Source: a virus
Direction: 5' to 3' (one strand)
DNA: 27,512 nucleotides
Virus record (IMG/VR): IMGVR_UViG_3300025941_000085
Span: 1 to 27,512 of that record
Shown: positions 16,750-24,049 of the stretch, in pieces
Layout: each line of letters begins with the position of its first letter
Position numbering within the stretch: position 1 is the first letter of the stretch
The notes under the pieces: generated by a model
Databases searched by the model: none
Seen by the model: the letters and a program-made list of their open reading frames with translations, nothing else
Told to the model about the DNA's origin: nothing
Position numbers and translations under genes: made by a program

Positions 16750-18255
16750 ATGAAGTCTGTCGCCGTCTCGGGAAACCATCTGGTCGATGAAACCGGCCAA
16801 CTGGTCCAGTTGCGCGGCGTCAACATCTCAGCGCTCGAGTTCTACCCGATCGACAATGCCCAGGCGCCGCCGGGCGGGAAGGCGTTTGATTATTGGGGCG
16901 GGCAGTCACCGAACCTGAAGTCGATCGCGGGGTGGACCGCCAATGCAATCCGCCTACCGCTGAACGAGCAGAGCTATCTGGGGCAGACCTGCACCGACGC
17001 GAACGGCGCAACCAAGCTGCTCGCCGATCCGCTGGGCACGTATCGCAGCGTGGTAAAGACCACCGTGGACCAGGCGACTGCGCTCGGCATGGCGGTCATC
17101 CTGGACCTGCACAAGAACACGGCCAACGCGACCATCAACGGTGCGCTGGTCACGCCGCTCTCAAATACCTCCGGTCAGTCGGAGATGGCGGACGCGGACA
17201 ACTCGATTGCATTCTGGACCGCGGTTGCGAATGACTACAAGGGATATCCCAACGTCATTTTCGACCTGTTCAACGAACCGCACATCGACAATTTCCAGAA
17301 TCCCACTTCCTTTGCGCCGAACCCCGGCACCAGCATTCCTACTGGTCTGAACCCGGAAGCGTCCTGGGCATGGGCGGTCTGGCGCGACGGCGGCACGGGC
17401 AAGCTGATCTACGGCGACAACGAAGTCTTCCAGCAGCCGTACCAGTCGGCTGGCATGCAGGCGATGTTGAACGCAGTCCGCGCGACCGGCGCGACCAACG
17501 TCATCATGGCCGGCGGCGTCTCTTGGGCGCAGGACAGCTCGCTCTGGCTGCAGTTCCGGCCCATCGATCCGGCGGGCCAGTTGGCGTGCTCGTGGCATGC
17601 GTACCCCTCCCAGCAGGACGCGAGTTACCCCAGCTTCCCGCCGGGTACCTGGTGGGGCATTGCCACGGGCGCGTACGACTGGATCCAGGCGATTCTCGTC
17701 GCAGGGTTCCCCGTCATCATCGGCGAGACGGGCAATGGGGTCTCCAGTCAGTTGTTGCCGAAACTGCTTCCCTGGGCGGATCAACACAACGTGTCGGTCT
17801 TCGCCTGGTCGTGGAATCCCGGCTGGGGATCCTTGGTATCCGATCAGAACGGGACGCCAGTGGGCGACGGTCCGGCGTACAAATCTTGGCTCCAATCCCA
17901 TGCCGCAACCAGCGGCGGAGGCGGCGGTGTGGCTAACCAGTTTACGAAACTCACTCTCTCGGCTCTTCCGACGACGCGGTCGGATGGCACCGCTGTCAGC
18001 GCCAGTGATCTCGGGTCAGCCAACGTCTACAAGAACGGCGCCAAGTACGCCACCATCAACGCCCCCCTGACGGTGGGTGAGACGTGGACTGACACCGCAG
18101 CCGCAGTCACCGGCGACAAGTACACCGTTTCCATCAACGACACGCAGATTCCTGCGGTCGAAGGCGCGCAGTCTGGGCCCTACATCGTCGGATCAGTAGT
18201 GGTGGTGCCGAAGGCGGCGTTGTCTGCTCCGACAATCTCGGGCGTCACGGCGTAA
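16750..18255 (+). CDS. GH5 glycoside hydrolase (cellulase-like) with C-terminal beta domain
   Basis: The 501-residue protein has a GH5 TIM-barrel (about 1-385). Visible family residues are Arg68 (AIRLPL), His121 (LDLH), Asn175-Glu176 (FDLFNEPH, acid/base), His283 and Tyr285 (WHAY), Glu326 (IIGETGNG, nucleophile) and Trp353/355 (FAWSW). All key catalytic positions are present, so it should hydrolyse a beta-linked glucan or similar polysaccharide. A GGGGG linker at about 389-393 leads to a beta-sandwich-like tail (FTKLTLSALPTTRSDGTAVS onward). There is no signal peptide, consistent with a virion-attached enzyme. GGAG lies 6 bases upstream. It is the first late gene; a host capsule or biofilm substrate is inference. 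Confidence 0.88.
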   Translation: MKSVAVSGNHLVDETGQLVQLRGVNISALEFYPIDNAQAPPGGKAFDYWGGQSPNLKSIAGWTANAIRLPLNEQSYLGQTCTDANGATKLLADPLGTYRSVVKTTVDQATALGMAVILDLHKNTANATINGALVTPLSNTSGQSEMADADNSIAFWTAVANDYKGYPNVIFDLFNEPHIDNFQNPTSFAPNPGTSIPTGLNPEASWAWAVWRDGGTGKLIYGDNEVFQQPYQSAGMQAMLNAVRATGATNVIMAGGVSWAQDSSLWLQFRPIDPAGQLACSWHAYPSQQDASYPSFPPGTWWGIATGAYDWIQAILVAGFPVIIGETGNGVSSQLLPKLLPWADQHNVSVFAWSWNPGWGSLVSDQNGTPVGDGPAYKSWLQSHAATSGGGGGVANQFTKLTLSALPTTRSDGTAVSASDLGSANVYKNGAKYATINAPLTVGETWTDTAAAVTGDKYTVSINDTQIPAVEGAQSGPYIVGSVVVVPKAALSAPTISGVTA

Positions 18256-18259
18256 CGAC

Positions 18260-18466
18260 ATGTTGATCAACGTTGACCTGGGCGACGGGGTACTCCGTCA
18301 AATGGATGACTCCGAACTCACGCCCAATCACTCTGTTATCGACAACGATCACGAGCGAACCGCGATCACTGAATTTCAACTCAACGGCAAAGTTGTTCAC
18401 CGCTCCGTGCATGTCCATCTGAAAGAGGGCATCGGCATTGAGGGCGTTCTCGGGAGTATCGGATAA
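18260..18466 (+). CDS. Hypothetical protein (68 aa) after GH5
   Basis: The protein begins MLINVDLGDGVLRQMDDSEL and is acidic with beta-like blocks (RTAITEFQLNGKVVHRSVHV). It starts five bases after the GH5 stop and ends overlapping the next start by one base (TAATG). The ribosome binding site is weak, suggesting dependence on coupled translation. It might be a small virion or assembly factor of the surface cluster. No family is recognised. Confidence 0.58.
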   Translation: MLINVDLGDGVLRQMDDSELTPNHSVIDNDHERTAITEFQLNGKVVHRSVHVHLKEGIGIEGVLGSIG

Positions 18467-18936
18467 TGGCGAACACGCAAGCAATTTGCGGATCCTTCAA
18501 AAGTGAGTTGATGCTCGGCGCCCATCAGTTGGGAACCGTGACCATTGTCTCGCGTACGAGTCTAACCGCTCCAACGACCGACACCGTCAAAGCGGCACTG
18601 TACTTGGCATCCGGCTCTCTCGGAGCAGGCACCACTGCATACAGCGCGACCAGTGAGGTATCCGGCACCGGTTACACGGCTGGCGGTGTCACGGTTACCA
18701 ACGCCACGGCGCCCAGTACCAGCGGTACGACTGGAATCTGGACGCCATCTGCCTCCATCGTCTACTCGAGTGTCACGCTCACTACTTCGTTCGATACCGT
18801 GCTGATCTACAACAGTACGCAGTCGAACAGAGCGATCGGCGTTTATACGTTTGGTGCCCAAACAATCACGGCCGGCACATTCACCCTCACGATGCCCACC
18901 AATGACGCTACGCATGCGCTGATTCAGCTCGCGTAA
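18466..18936 (+). CDS. Ser/Thr-rich phage structural-type protein (156 aa)
   Basis: The protein contains KAALYLASGSLGAGTTAYSA, then SEVSGTGYTAGGVTVTNATA, DTVLIYNSTQSNRAIGVYTF and GTFTLTMPTNDATHALIQLA. I recognise this series of blocks as a widespread phage protein of unknown exact role, rich in beta-strands and usually found among structural genes. Thr, Ser, Gly and Ala dominate and only one Cys is present, as in external virion proteins. No signal peptide is seen. It probably decorates the head or tail, which is inference. Confidence 0.62.
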   Translation: MANTQAICGSFKSELMLGAHQLGTVTIVSRTSLTAPTTDTVKAALYLASGSLGAGTTAYSATSEVSGTGYTAGGVTVTNATAPSTSGTTGIWTPSASIVYSSVTLTTSFDTVLIYNSTQSNRAIGVYTFGAQTITAGTFTLTMPTNDATHALIQLA

Positions 18937-18952
18937 CTGAGTATCACCTGCC

Positions 18953-19495
18953 ATGAAAAACACCTGGAACGGTACACTCATCACCCAGCAGGCCGCCGGC
19001 ACTGCGCTTTCAAATACCACGACACCAACGAGTCTGTTGAATGGTCAAGCGAAATTCACGCTGCCCGCGCAGTTTTTGGACACGATCGGCAGTAAGCTTC
19101 GTGTCAGAGCTTCGGGGCGAATTTCAACGGCCGCTTCGACACCGGGTACGTTAACGCTCGATATCCGCTTCGGATCGGTCGTTGTGTTCAATGGCGGTGC
19201 ATCAGGAACCCTGGCGACATCAGCTACCAATCTGACCTGGAAGTTCGAAGCTGATCTCTACATTCTGACAGTGGGCAGTAGCACCACTGCGACGGCCTAT
19301 GGAACCGGAATTTTGACAAGTGCGGCGCTTTCGGCCACGACCCCCATTATGTTGTTGCCTACCAGCGCGCCTGGAGCCGGGACTGGATTCGATTCGACGG
19401 CTGCATCTGTGGTGGATCTCTTCGGTACCTTCTCCGTAGCGAATGCCAGCAATTCGATCCGTTGCGACGATTACGAACTGATCTCATGCAACTAA
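18953..19495 (+). CDS. Beta-rich phage structural-type protein (180 aa)
   Basis: The protein reads MKNTWNGTLITQQAAGTALS, then PTSLLNGQAKFTLPAQFLDT and GSKLRVRASGRISTAASTPG, with further alternating beta segments to its end. LRVRASGRIST and GTLTLDIRFGSVVVFNGG look like strands of a jelly-roll or lectin-like fold. I have an impression of similar sequences among phage virion proteins but cannot name a family. It is adjacent to, and similar in composition to, its neighbours, so it is probably co-assembled with them. Confidence 0.6.
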   Translation: MKNTWNGTLITQQAAGTALSNTTTPTSLLNGQAKFTLPAQFLDTIGSKLRVRASGRISTAASTPGTLTLDIRFGSVVVFNGGASGTLATSATNLTWKFEADLYILTVGSSTTATAYGTGILTSAALSATTPIMLLPTSAPGAGTGFDSTAASVVDLFGTFSVANASNSIRCDDYELISCN

Positions 19496-20287
19496 ATGGA
19501 TGCCGCGCTGCTGCGCTATCGTTGGACGGTACCCCCTGCGGCCGCAATTCCTGCGCTCGTTCAACAGATTGACGATCGGTGGCCCGGCCAGAATACCGCT
19601 CCTCCTCCGGATAACTCGCAGAGTCTCACGCGCACCATTGCGCTACCCGGCAATATCACGGCAGGCAATTCGATTGTCATACAGGTGTGTCATTTCAATT
19701 CAGCGACCAGTCCAGGCGGAACGGTCTCGTTCGCTGACAATCTGGGGAACACTTTTCCGGCCGCAGTCGGGCGAGTGGATGACCTCGATGCATCGGCCAA
19801 CATGTCGTTGTATCTCTTTTTCATGCCGCGCATCACCACTGGTGGCGCTCAGACGATCACGGCCACATTCCCATATTTGGAATGGCAGAGTTTGCTGGTC
19901 ATGGAATGGTCTGGCCTCGCGAATCAGGCGCCGTTGGATTGGAATGGGAGTGTCCAGACTTCGACTACCACAGCATCAGACTTTCTAACGACCGGTAACA
20001 TTGTCGGCGGGTCCAATGCAGGGATCTTCATTGGACAGTGCCTGAATGGCACTGATCAGAATACGGCCAATGGCGGAGGTGTAGGGTCTCCGAATTGCGG
20101 AACTGGGTTCACGGCAGTCAACAGTGGCACGACCGACTGGAGCGGCATCGAAAATTCATTTGTAGGTCCGGCCTGCCAACCAGAGTACCTATACAGCACG
20201 AATTTAGGTACTCGGGCTATGACCTATACAGCTAAGAAGGCTGCCGAGAGCTATGTCTCGATAGGCATGGCACTCAAGGCAGGATGA
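19496..20287 (+). CDS. Beta-sandwich phage surface-type protein (263 aa)
   Basis: The protein has blocks TIALPGNITAGNSIVIQVCH, GTVSFADNLGNTFPAAVGRV, MSLYLFFMPRITTGGAQTIT and ATFPYLEWQSLLVMEWSGLA. This order (strand, then a VSFxDNLGNTF motif, then a FxxPxxxxGGxxTITxTF strand and EWSG) recurs in phage and bacterial extracellular proteins and is also echoed in the N-terminal domain of the next gene. It therefore probably shares a common domain with its neighbour. The ATG directly follows the upstream TAA and lacks a clear ribosome binding site. It could be an adhesin or tail appendage. Confidence 0.62.
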   Translation: MDAALLRYRWTVPPAAAIPALVQQIDDRWPGQNTAPPPDNSQSLTRTIALPGNITAGNSIVIQVCHFNSATSPGGTVSFADNLGNTFPAAVGRVDDLDASANMSLYLFFMPRITTGGAQTITATFPYLEWQSLLVMEWSGLANQAPLDWNGSVQTSTTTASDFLTTGNIVGGSNAGIFIGQCLNGTDQNTANGGGVGSPNCGTGFTAVNSGTTDWSGIENSFVGPACQPEYLYSTNLGTRAMTYTAKKAAESYVSIGMALKAG

Positions 20288-20288
20288 T

Positions 20289-22451
20289 ATGGCTGTAAGT
20301 GTTCTGCAGGAGCGGCAAAATTCCCTAAATTCGGCTAACGCAGCTTCGATAGCGCTGGCTTTTTCGAATCCGGTTACTCCGGGAAGTTCGATTCATGTCA
20401 TTTGCTCAGGTGTCGATACTGCAACTTCATTCACCTGCTCGGATAGTGTCAATGGGTCGTATGGAGCGGCGCTCGATACGATCGACCAGGCAGGCGATAC
20501 TCAGCGTTTAGCGCATTTCAAGTTTGATAATACGGCTGCCGGTACTCCGACAGTCACGATTACCCCCAATACCTCGATCGGATTCCTCGCGATCTGGATC
20601 CGCGAAATTGGTGGAACCTCCGGGTATGATTCTGCTCACAAGACAGCACTGCAGACTGCGCTCGGGAATGGCACCGACAATATAACCACCGGCACCCAGG
20701 CTCCTAACAATCAGCCTGGACTGTTGAGTGCGCTGGGAGTTTGTACATCCAATTTCGTGATCCCCGCTGCTGGAACCGGATTCACATCCGGAATCAGCGG
20801 CTGGTCATTCACAATCACCAATACTGCGGTCTCAGAAAGTAAGCGCTATACGTCGCTGTCGGCGATTGCGGCCACTTTCTCGAACAGCGGCGGCTCGAAC
20901 AATTTCGCCACGCTGGCTGCCTTCTTCAAGGAATCGGCTTCAGCCGCGGTCGCGATCGGATGCTCAGCGCAAATCGGTCCCGGCGTCTCTCCAGACAGCC
21001 GACAGATGTTCAGGGCGCGACTGCTTTCGAATATCGCAAGCCCGAACGTTACGGTTGGACTGACTGGCCAATCGAGTTCTTTTTCTAGTGGAGCGCTCAC
21101 TGGATCGAGTGATATCGCACTGTCGGGGCAGGCTGCCGCATTTGCAGGTGGCCAGATCACCGCAGTGCTACCTGTGGTGGGCGCCTCGGTTTACAGTGGT
21201 CCGGGTATTTCGCCTGACTATCGGCAGTTGTTTCGAGCGCGTACGCTCTCGAGTAGTGTCTCCGCGGATGTCACTGTCGGACTGACAGGGCAGTCGGCCG
21301 GATTTGGCGCTGGAAGTTTGGGTCCGTCGAGCGCAGTCGCAGCGACAGGAACTTTAATCACCTCATCTGCCGGCAGCGTATTTGCGGCCTCGCAGATTAT
21401 TGTCACCGGCCAGCCGGCCAGTACTTCGGCGGGATCGGTTGCGATTTCGTCGCAGGTTGCGGTTACAGGGCTGTCGGCTTCGTTCAGCGCCGGCACAGTT
21501 AGTCCGTCTGGGGCTGGATCAGCAACGCTGACCGGTCAGGCAGCAACATTCGCGCCCGGTACTGCTGTCGTGGTATCCACGTTGGCTCTCACGGGTCAAC
21601 GATCCACCTTTGCCAGTGGCACTACCGCTGCGGGATTGAATGCGGGGCTGATAGGCCAAGCATCTACATTTAGCGCAGGGTCGCTCAGCGCGAATATCAC
21701 AGTTGGTCTGACTGGGCAGAGTTCGACCTTTTCGGCTGGCAACGTCTCGGCGCCGAACACAGTTTTCGCCGCGCTGACGGGTCAATCGAGCACTTTCAGC
21801 ACCGGTTCGCTGATTACGAGCTCGGTGGCAGTGGCAGTTGGTCAGGCTATTACCTCGAGCGCTGGGACTCTCGCTGCTGCAAAGAGTGTCGCGCTGACTG
21901 GCTCTGGAATCACCAGCGCACCGGGAACATTGCTCGGTAGCTACGCGGTTGGATTGACGGGCCAATCGGCCACTTTTGCGGCCGGTCTCGTTCTTCCGCC
22001 TGGTGATAAGACAGCGTCCTTAACCGGATCGGTGGCGACGTTTCGCACGGGTGCGATTCTTCCGATCGGCGCGGTATTGAGTGGAACACCACGCTACGTC
22101 GTCAGAAGACTGAAAAAGCGCATCTTTACGGTGAGTGCAGTGAGCTATTTGGAATTCCCTCCGAAAGACAGCGCCGAAGCGGTCAAACTGGAATTCGATT
22201 TCGCAGTTGATCTGGATACCGGCGTAACGCTGTCGGGCACCCCGATTGTATCTGTTACGGTGAGTGGCGCCGATCCTGCGCCAAGCAACATACTCAATGG
22301 CTTGCCGCGATTCGATTTGACTTCGACGCAGGTGATCGTGCCTGTAAGCGGTGGAGTGGCAAATTGCGACTATGACATCAAGGTTGTGGTGCCCACAACT
22401 GATTCGCTGACCGTCTTGGCGCTCAACGGGATTCTGCCGGTCCGAGCATGA
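20289..22451 (+). CDS. Large repeat-rich surface protein (720 aa)
   Basis: Three parts are visible. Residues 1-215 form a beta-sandwich domain related to the previous gene's product (TFTCSDSVNGSYG, TPTVTITPNTSIGFLAIWIR). Residues 225-590 hold 15 copies of a LTGQSxTFxAG unit, mostly 20 residues apart, and a longer duplicated block SPDxRQxFRAR at about 234-244 and 308-318. Residues 600-720 are a basic, then beta-rich end (KDSAEAVKLEFDFAVDLDTG), like the Ig-like domains at the ends of phage proteins. The regular Gly/Ser/Thr repeats suggest a long rod or stalk. It is probably a tail fibre or head fibre; no trimerisation or enzymatic motif is evident. AGGA lies upstream. Confidence 0.7.
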   Translation: MAVSVLQERQNSLNSANAASIALAFSNPVTPGSSIHVICSGVDTATSFTCSDSVNGSYGAALDTIDQAGDTQRLAHFKFDNTAAGTPTVTITPNTSIGFLAIWIREIGGTSGYDSAHKTALQTALGNGTDNITTGTQAPNNQPGLLSALGVCTSNFVIPAAGTGFTSGISGWSFTITNTAVSESKRYTSLSAIAATFSNSGGSNNFATLAAFFKESASAAVAIGCSAQIGPGVSPDSRQMFRARLLSNIASPNVTVGLTGQSSSFSSGALTGSSDIALSGQAAAFAGGQITAVLPVVGASVYSGPGISPDYRQLFRARTLSSSVSADVTVGLTGQSAGFGAGSLGPSSAVAATGTLITSSAGSVFAASQIIVTGQPASTSAGSVAISSQVAVTGLSASFSAGTVSPSGAGSATLTGQAATFAPGTAVVVSTLALTGQRSTFASGTTAAGLNAGLIGQASTFSAGSLSANITVGLTGQSSTFSAGNVSAPNTVFAALTGQSSTFSTGSLITSSVAVAVGQAITSSAGTLAAAKSVALTGSGITSAPGTLLGSYAVGLTGQSATFAAGLVLPPGDKTASLTGSVATFRTGAILPIGAVLSGTPRYVVRRLKKRIFTVSAVSYLEFPPKDSAEAVKLEFDFAVDLDTGVTLSGTPIVSVTVSGADPAPSNILNGLPRFDLTSTQVIVPVSGGVANCDYDIKVVVPTTDSLTVLALNGILPVRA
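21060..22052 (+). repeat. Fifteen coding repeats of about 60 bases
   Basis: Units of the form LTGQSxTFxAG start at residues 258, 278, 332, 352, 372, 392, 414, 434, 454, 474, 496, 516, 536, 556 and 578 of the 720-aa protein. The spacing is 20 residues with occasional 22 and one 54 that spans the second SPDxRQxFRAR block. The 20-residue step suits a beta-solenoid or repeated beta-hairpin stalk. DNA copies have diverged, so recent slippage is unlikely. Confidence 0.8.
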
Positions 22452-23233
22452 TCGGCATCAAGGTCACGGCGGACATCTCGAAGGTAGAGCGGCTTTTCGA
22501 CAATCTGCGCAAGGATCAAGTGCCATTTGCTACCGCGCTCGCCCTGACGAAGACAGCACAGTACGTTCAGGGTGAGCTCACCAAGGTGATGGATACGGCG
22601 TTTGATCGACCGACGCCCTATACGAAGGATGCGCTTTACGTAAAGCCCGCGACGAAGCAGGTACAGGTAGCGATCGTCAAAGTCAAGGACGTGACTTTCA
22701 AGGGAAATCCAGCAGTTCGCTATCTATTTACGGGCATCACCGGAGGAACCCGGAATCTCAAGGGATTTGAGAAGTTATTGCAGCGGGCTGGGGTAATGCC
22801 TGGTGGCTGGTATGCCGTCCCGACTTCGGCAGCTCCACTCGATAGCTATGGCAATGTCCCTGGCAGCGTAATCATGAAGATTCTCTCTCAGTTGCAAGCT
22901 GCTCGTGACTCGCTGACCAATGAGAGTGCTGCCCTAAAGGCGCGGCGTAATCGCAATCGCACCACGGGTCGTTACTTTGCTGTGATGCCCAATACCGAGA
23001 GAGGAAAGCTGAAGCCCGGCATCTACGAGCGGCTCAACTTTCGAGCATCTGCTGGGAAAGGCGCTGTCGGAACTGGTTCAGGCAGTATTCGGCCCATCTT
23101 TATCTATTCGCAGAAGGCCCCCAATTACTCAGCGCGGTATGACTTCTATGGAATGGCGCGCCGCCTTGCTGCCGAGCGATACCCCATCGAAGCCGAGTCG
23201 GCGATCAAGAGAGCATTGGAGACAGCACGTTAG
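22448..23233 (+). CDS. Conserved phage tail-associated-type protein (261 aa)
   Basis: The protein begins MIGIKVTADISKVERLFDNL and contains ATALALTKTAQYVQGELTKV, then FDRPTPYTKDALYVKPATK, RNLKGFEKLLQRAGVMPGGW and GIYERLNFRASAG. I recognise the FDRPTPxTxxALYVKPATK, LQRAGVxPxGxYAVP and LxPGIYER series as a common protein of proteobacterial siphoviruses, sometimes compared with lambda minor tail protein Z. A role in tail or head-tail joining is possible but unproved. The ATG overlaps the repeat protein's stop as ATGA. Basic residues are frequent. Confidence 0.6.
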   Translation: MIGIKVTADISKVERLFDNLRKDQVPFATALALTKTAQYVQGELTKVMDTAFDRPTPYTKDALYVKPATKQVQVAIVKVKDVTFKGNPAVRYLFTGITGGTRNLKGFEKLLQRAGVMPGGWYAVPTSAAPLDSYGNVPGSVIMKILSQLQAARDSLTNESAALKARRNRNRTTGRYFAVMPNTERGKLKPGIYERLNFRASAGKGAVGTGSGSIRPIFIYSQKAPNYSARYDFYGMARRLAAERYPIEAESAIKRALETAR

Positions 23234-23282
23234 AAGACTCCATATGCAAGCCTCTACGGCGCGTTTATAGAGGCGTGTTATA

Positions 23283-23312
23283 TTGGCAGTCTCATACACG
23301 TCATTATATAAC
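23283..23312 (+). promoter_or_regulatory. Promoter candidate for the packaging genes
   Basis: TTGGCA (23283-23288, five of six bases of the -35 consensus) and TATAAC (23307-23312, five of six of the -10 consensus) are separated by 18 bases. The -10 box lies between the arms of a 7-base inverted repeat, ACGTCAT (23298-23304) and ATGACGT (23313-23319), so a symmetric DNA-binding protein could block it. Confidence 0.5.
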
Positions 23313-23363
23313 ATGACGTCCTTTGGCCTCCCAGAGCCCACATGTGGCATGTGTAGAAGTTAC

Positions 23364-23406
23364 AAACCAACATCGCGGGTCCTCAAAACCAACACGGTTT
23401 GCGGGT
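23364..23406 (+). repeat. Paired AAACCAACA / GCGGGT repeats before terminase
   Basis: AAACCAACA occurs at 23364-23372 and 23386-23394, 22 bases apart. Each is followed by GCGGGT (23375-23380, 23401-23406). A shorter ACCAACA recurs at 23462-23468, over the terminase start. Repeats two helical turns apart beside a Nu1-like gene resemble the R sites that small terminase binds in lambda cosB. Confidence 0.4.
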
Positions 23407-23467
23407 AAGTCGAACCCCGTATGTTGCGGATGTACAACGAAAAAAGCCGCCTTAACCGAACACCAAC

Positions 23468-24049
23468 ATGAAGGTTAGCGCGCAGGAGTACGCAGAGCTT
23501 CGGGGCCATACAAAGCCTTGGGTCAGCCAGCAGATTGATGCCGGAATGCCCGTCAAGCGCCTCAAGGGTCGCAAAGTGGCCTACGAAATCGACACGGCCA
23601 CAGCCATTCAGTGGGAAATCGACCGGATCAGGGAGGGCTCGAAGCCTGGTTCGCAGCGGGAGCGGCTTGCCAAGGAGCAGGCAGACAAATTCGAGCTCGA
23701 GAATGCGCGCCGGCGCGGCGAACTCATCCTGTCCTCACAGGTGGCCGAGGTGCTTTCGACGCTCGGGGCAGATCTGGCCCAGCGCCATGATGGGTTGCCG
23801 GGACGTCTAGCCAATGAACTTGCAGGAATCAGCGACGCCGCCCAAATCCGAGAACGACTCCTCGACGAGCTCCGGATCGTCCGCGGCGCCTTCGCCGATG
23901 CCGTCGATAAGCTCGCGGACGCTCTCGGCGAAGGTGCGGATGCTGGCCCAGATAAGCCGGCCTCCCCGAAAGAGAACGCCAAACGAGTGGGCGGACGAAA
24001 GCCGCGTGCTGCCGGCCGGAAGCGCCGAGCCCGGGCCGTGGAACAGTAG
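23468..24049 (+). CDS. terS: Terminase small subunit (Nu1-like)
   Basis: The 193-residue protein has an N-terminal winged helix-turn-helix (MKVSAQEYAELRGHTKPWVS, then QQIDAGMPVKRLKGRKVAYE), as in lambda Nu1, which binds cos. A charged helical middle (RLAKEQADKFELENARRRGE LI) and helix-rich oligomer region follow, ending in a basic tail (KRVGGRKPRAAGRKRRARAV) not typical of Nu1. It should recognise the packaging site and load the large subunit. The ATG has no clear Shine-Dalgarno sequence. The gene overlaps the large-subunit gene by about 110 bases, an unusually long overlap that is nevertheless common in this terminase type. Confidence 0.82.
   Translation: MKVSAQEYAELRGHTKPWVSQQIDAGMPVKRLKGRKVAYEIDTATAIQWEIDRIREGSKPGSQRERLAKEQADKFELENARRRGELILSSQVAEVLSTLGADLAQRHDGLPGRLANELAGISDAAQIRERLLDELRIVRGAFADAVDKLADALGEGADAGPDKPASPKENAKRVGGRKPRAAGRKRRARAVEQ

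Larger units (their letters stand above)
23234..23467 (+). promoter_or_regulatory. Structured gap before terminase: promoter, operator-like palindromes, possible cos
   Basis: This 234-base gap has no convincing gene but is full of symmetry: CCTCTA...TAGAGG (23251-23273), TGTTATAT...ATATAACA (23276-23313), ACGTCAT...ATGACGT (23298-23319), CCACATGTGG (23338-23347) and AAACC...GGTTT (23386-23400). It lies directly upstream of the small terminase gene, where lambda has cosN and cosB. The small terminase ATG lacks a clear ribosome binding site. Both gene regulation and packaging signals could reside here. Confidence 0.5.

Noticed and set aside
17161-17901. Long minus-strand open frame of 246 codons opposite the GH5 gene
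   Set aside because: It is antisense to a gene with a complete GH5 active site, is very Arg-rich, and has no ribosome binding site or family motif.
21060-22052. CRISPR array or tandem satellite
   Set aside because: The periodicity is in the protein sequence, the DNA copies have diverged, and there are no identical repeats with unique spacers.
23234-23467. tRNA or other structured RNA gene in the gap before terminase
   Set aside because: Several stems are visible but no cloverleaf, anticodon arm or CCA-type end can be drawn; promoter and packaging functions fit better.
23814-23939. Longer N-terminus of the large terminase from 23814
   Set aside because: The added 42 residues are Ser/Pro-rich shadow of the small-subunit gene; the family match begins near the ATG at 23940.
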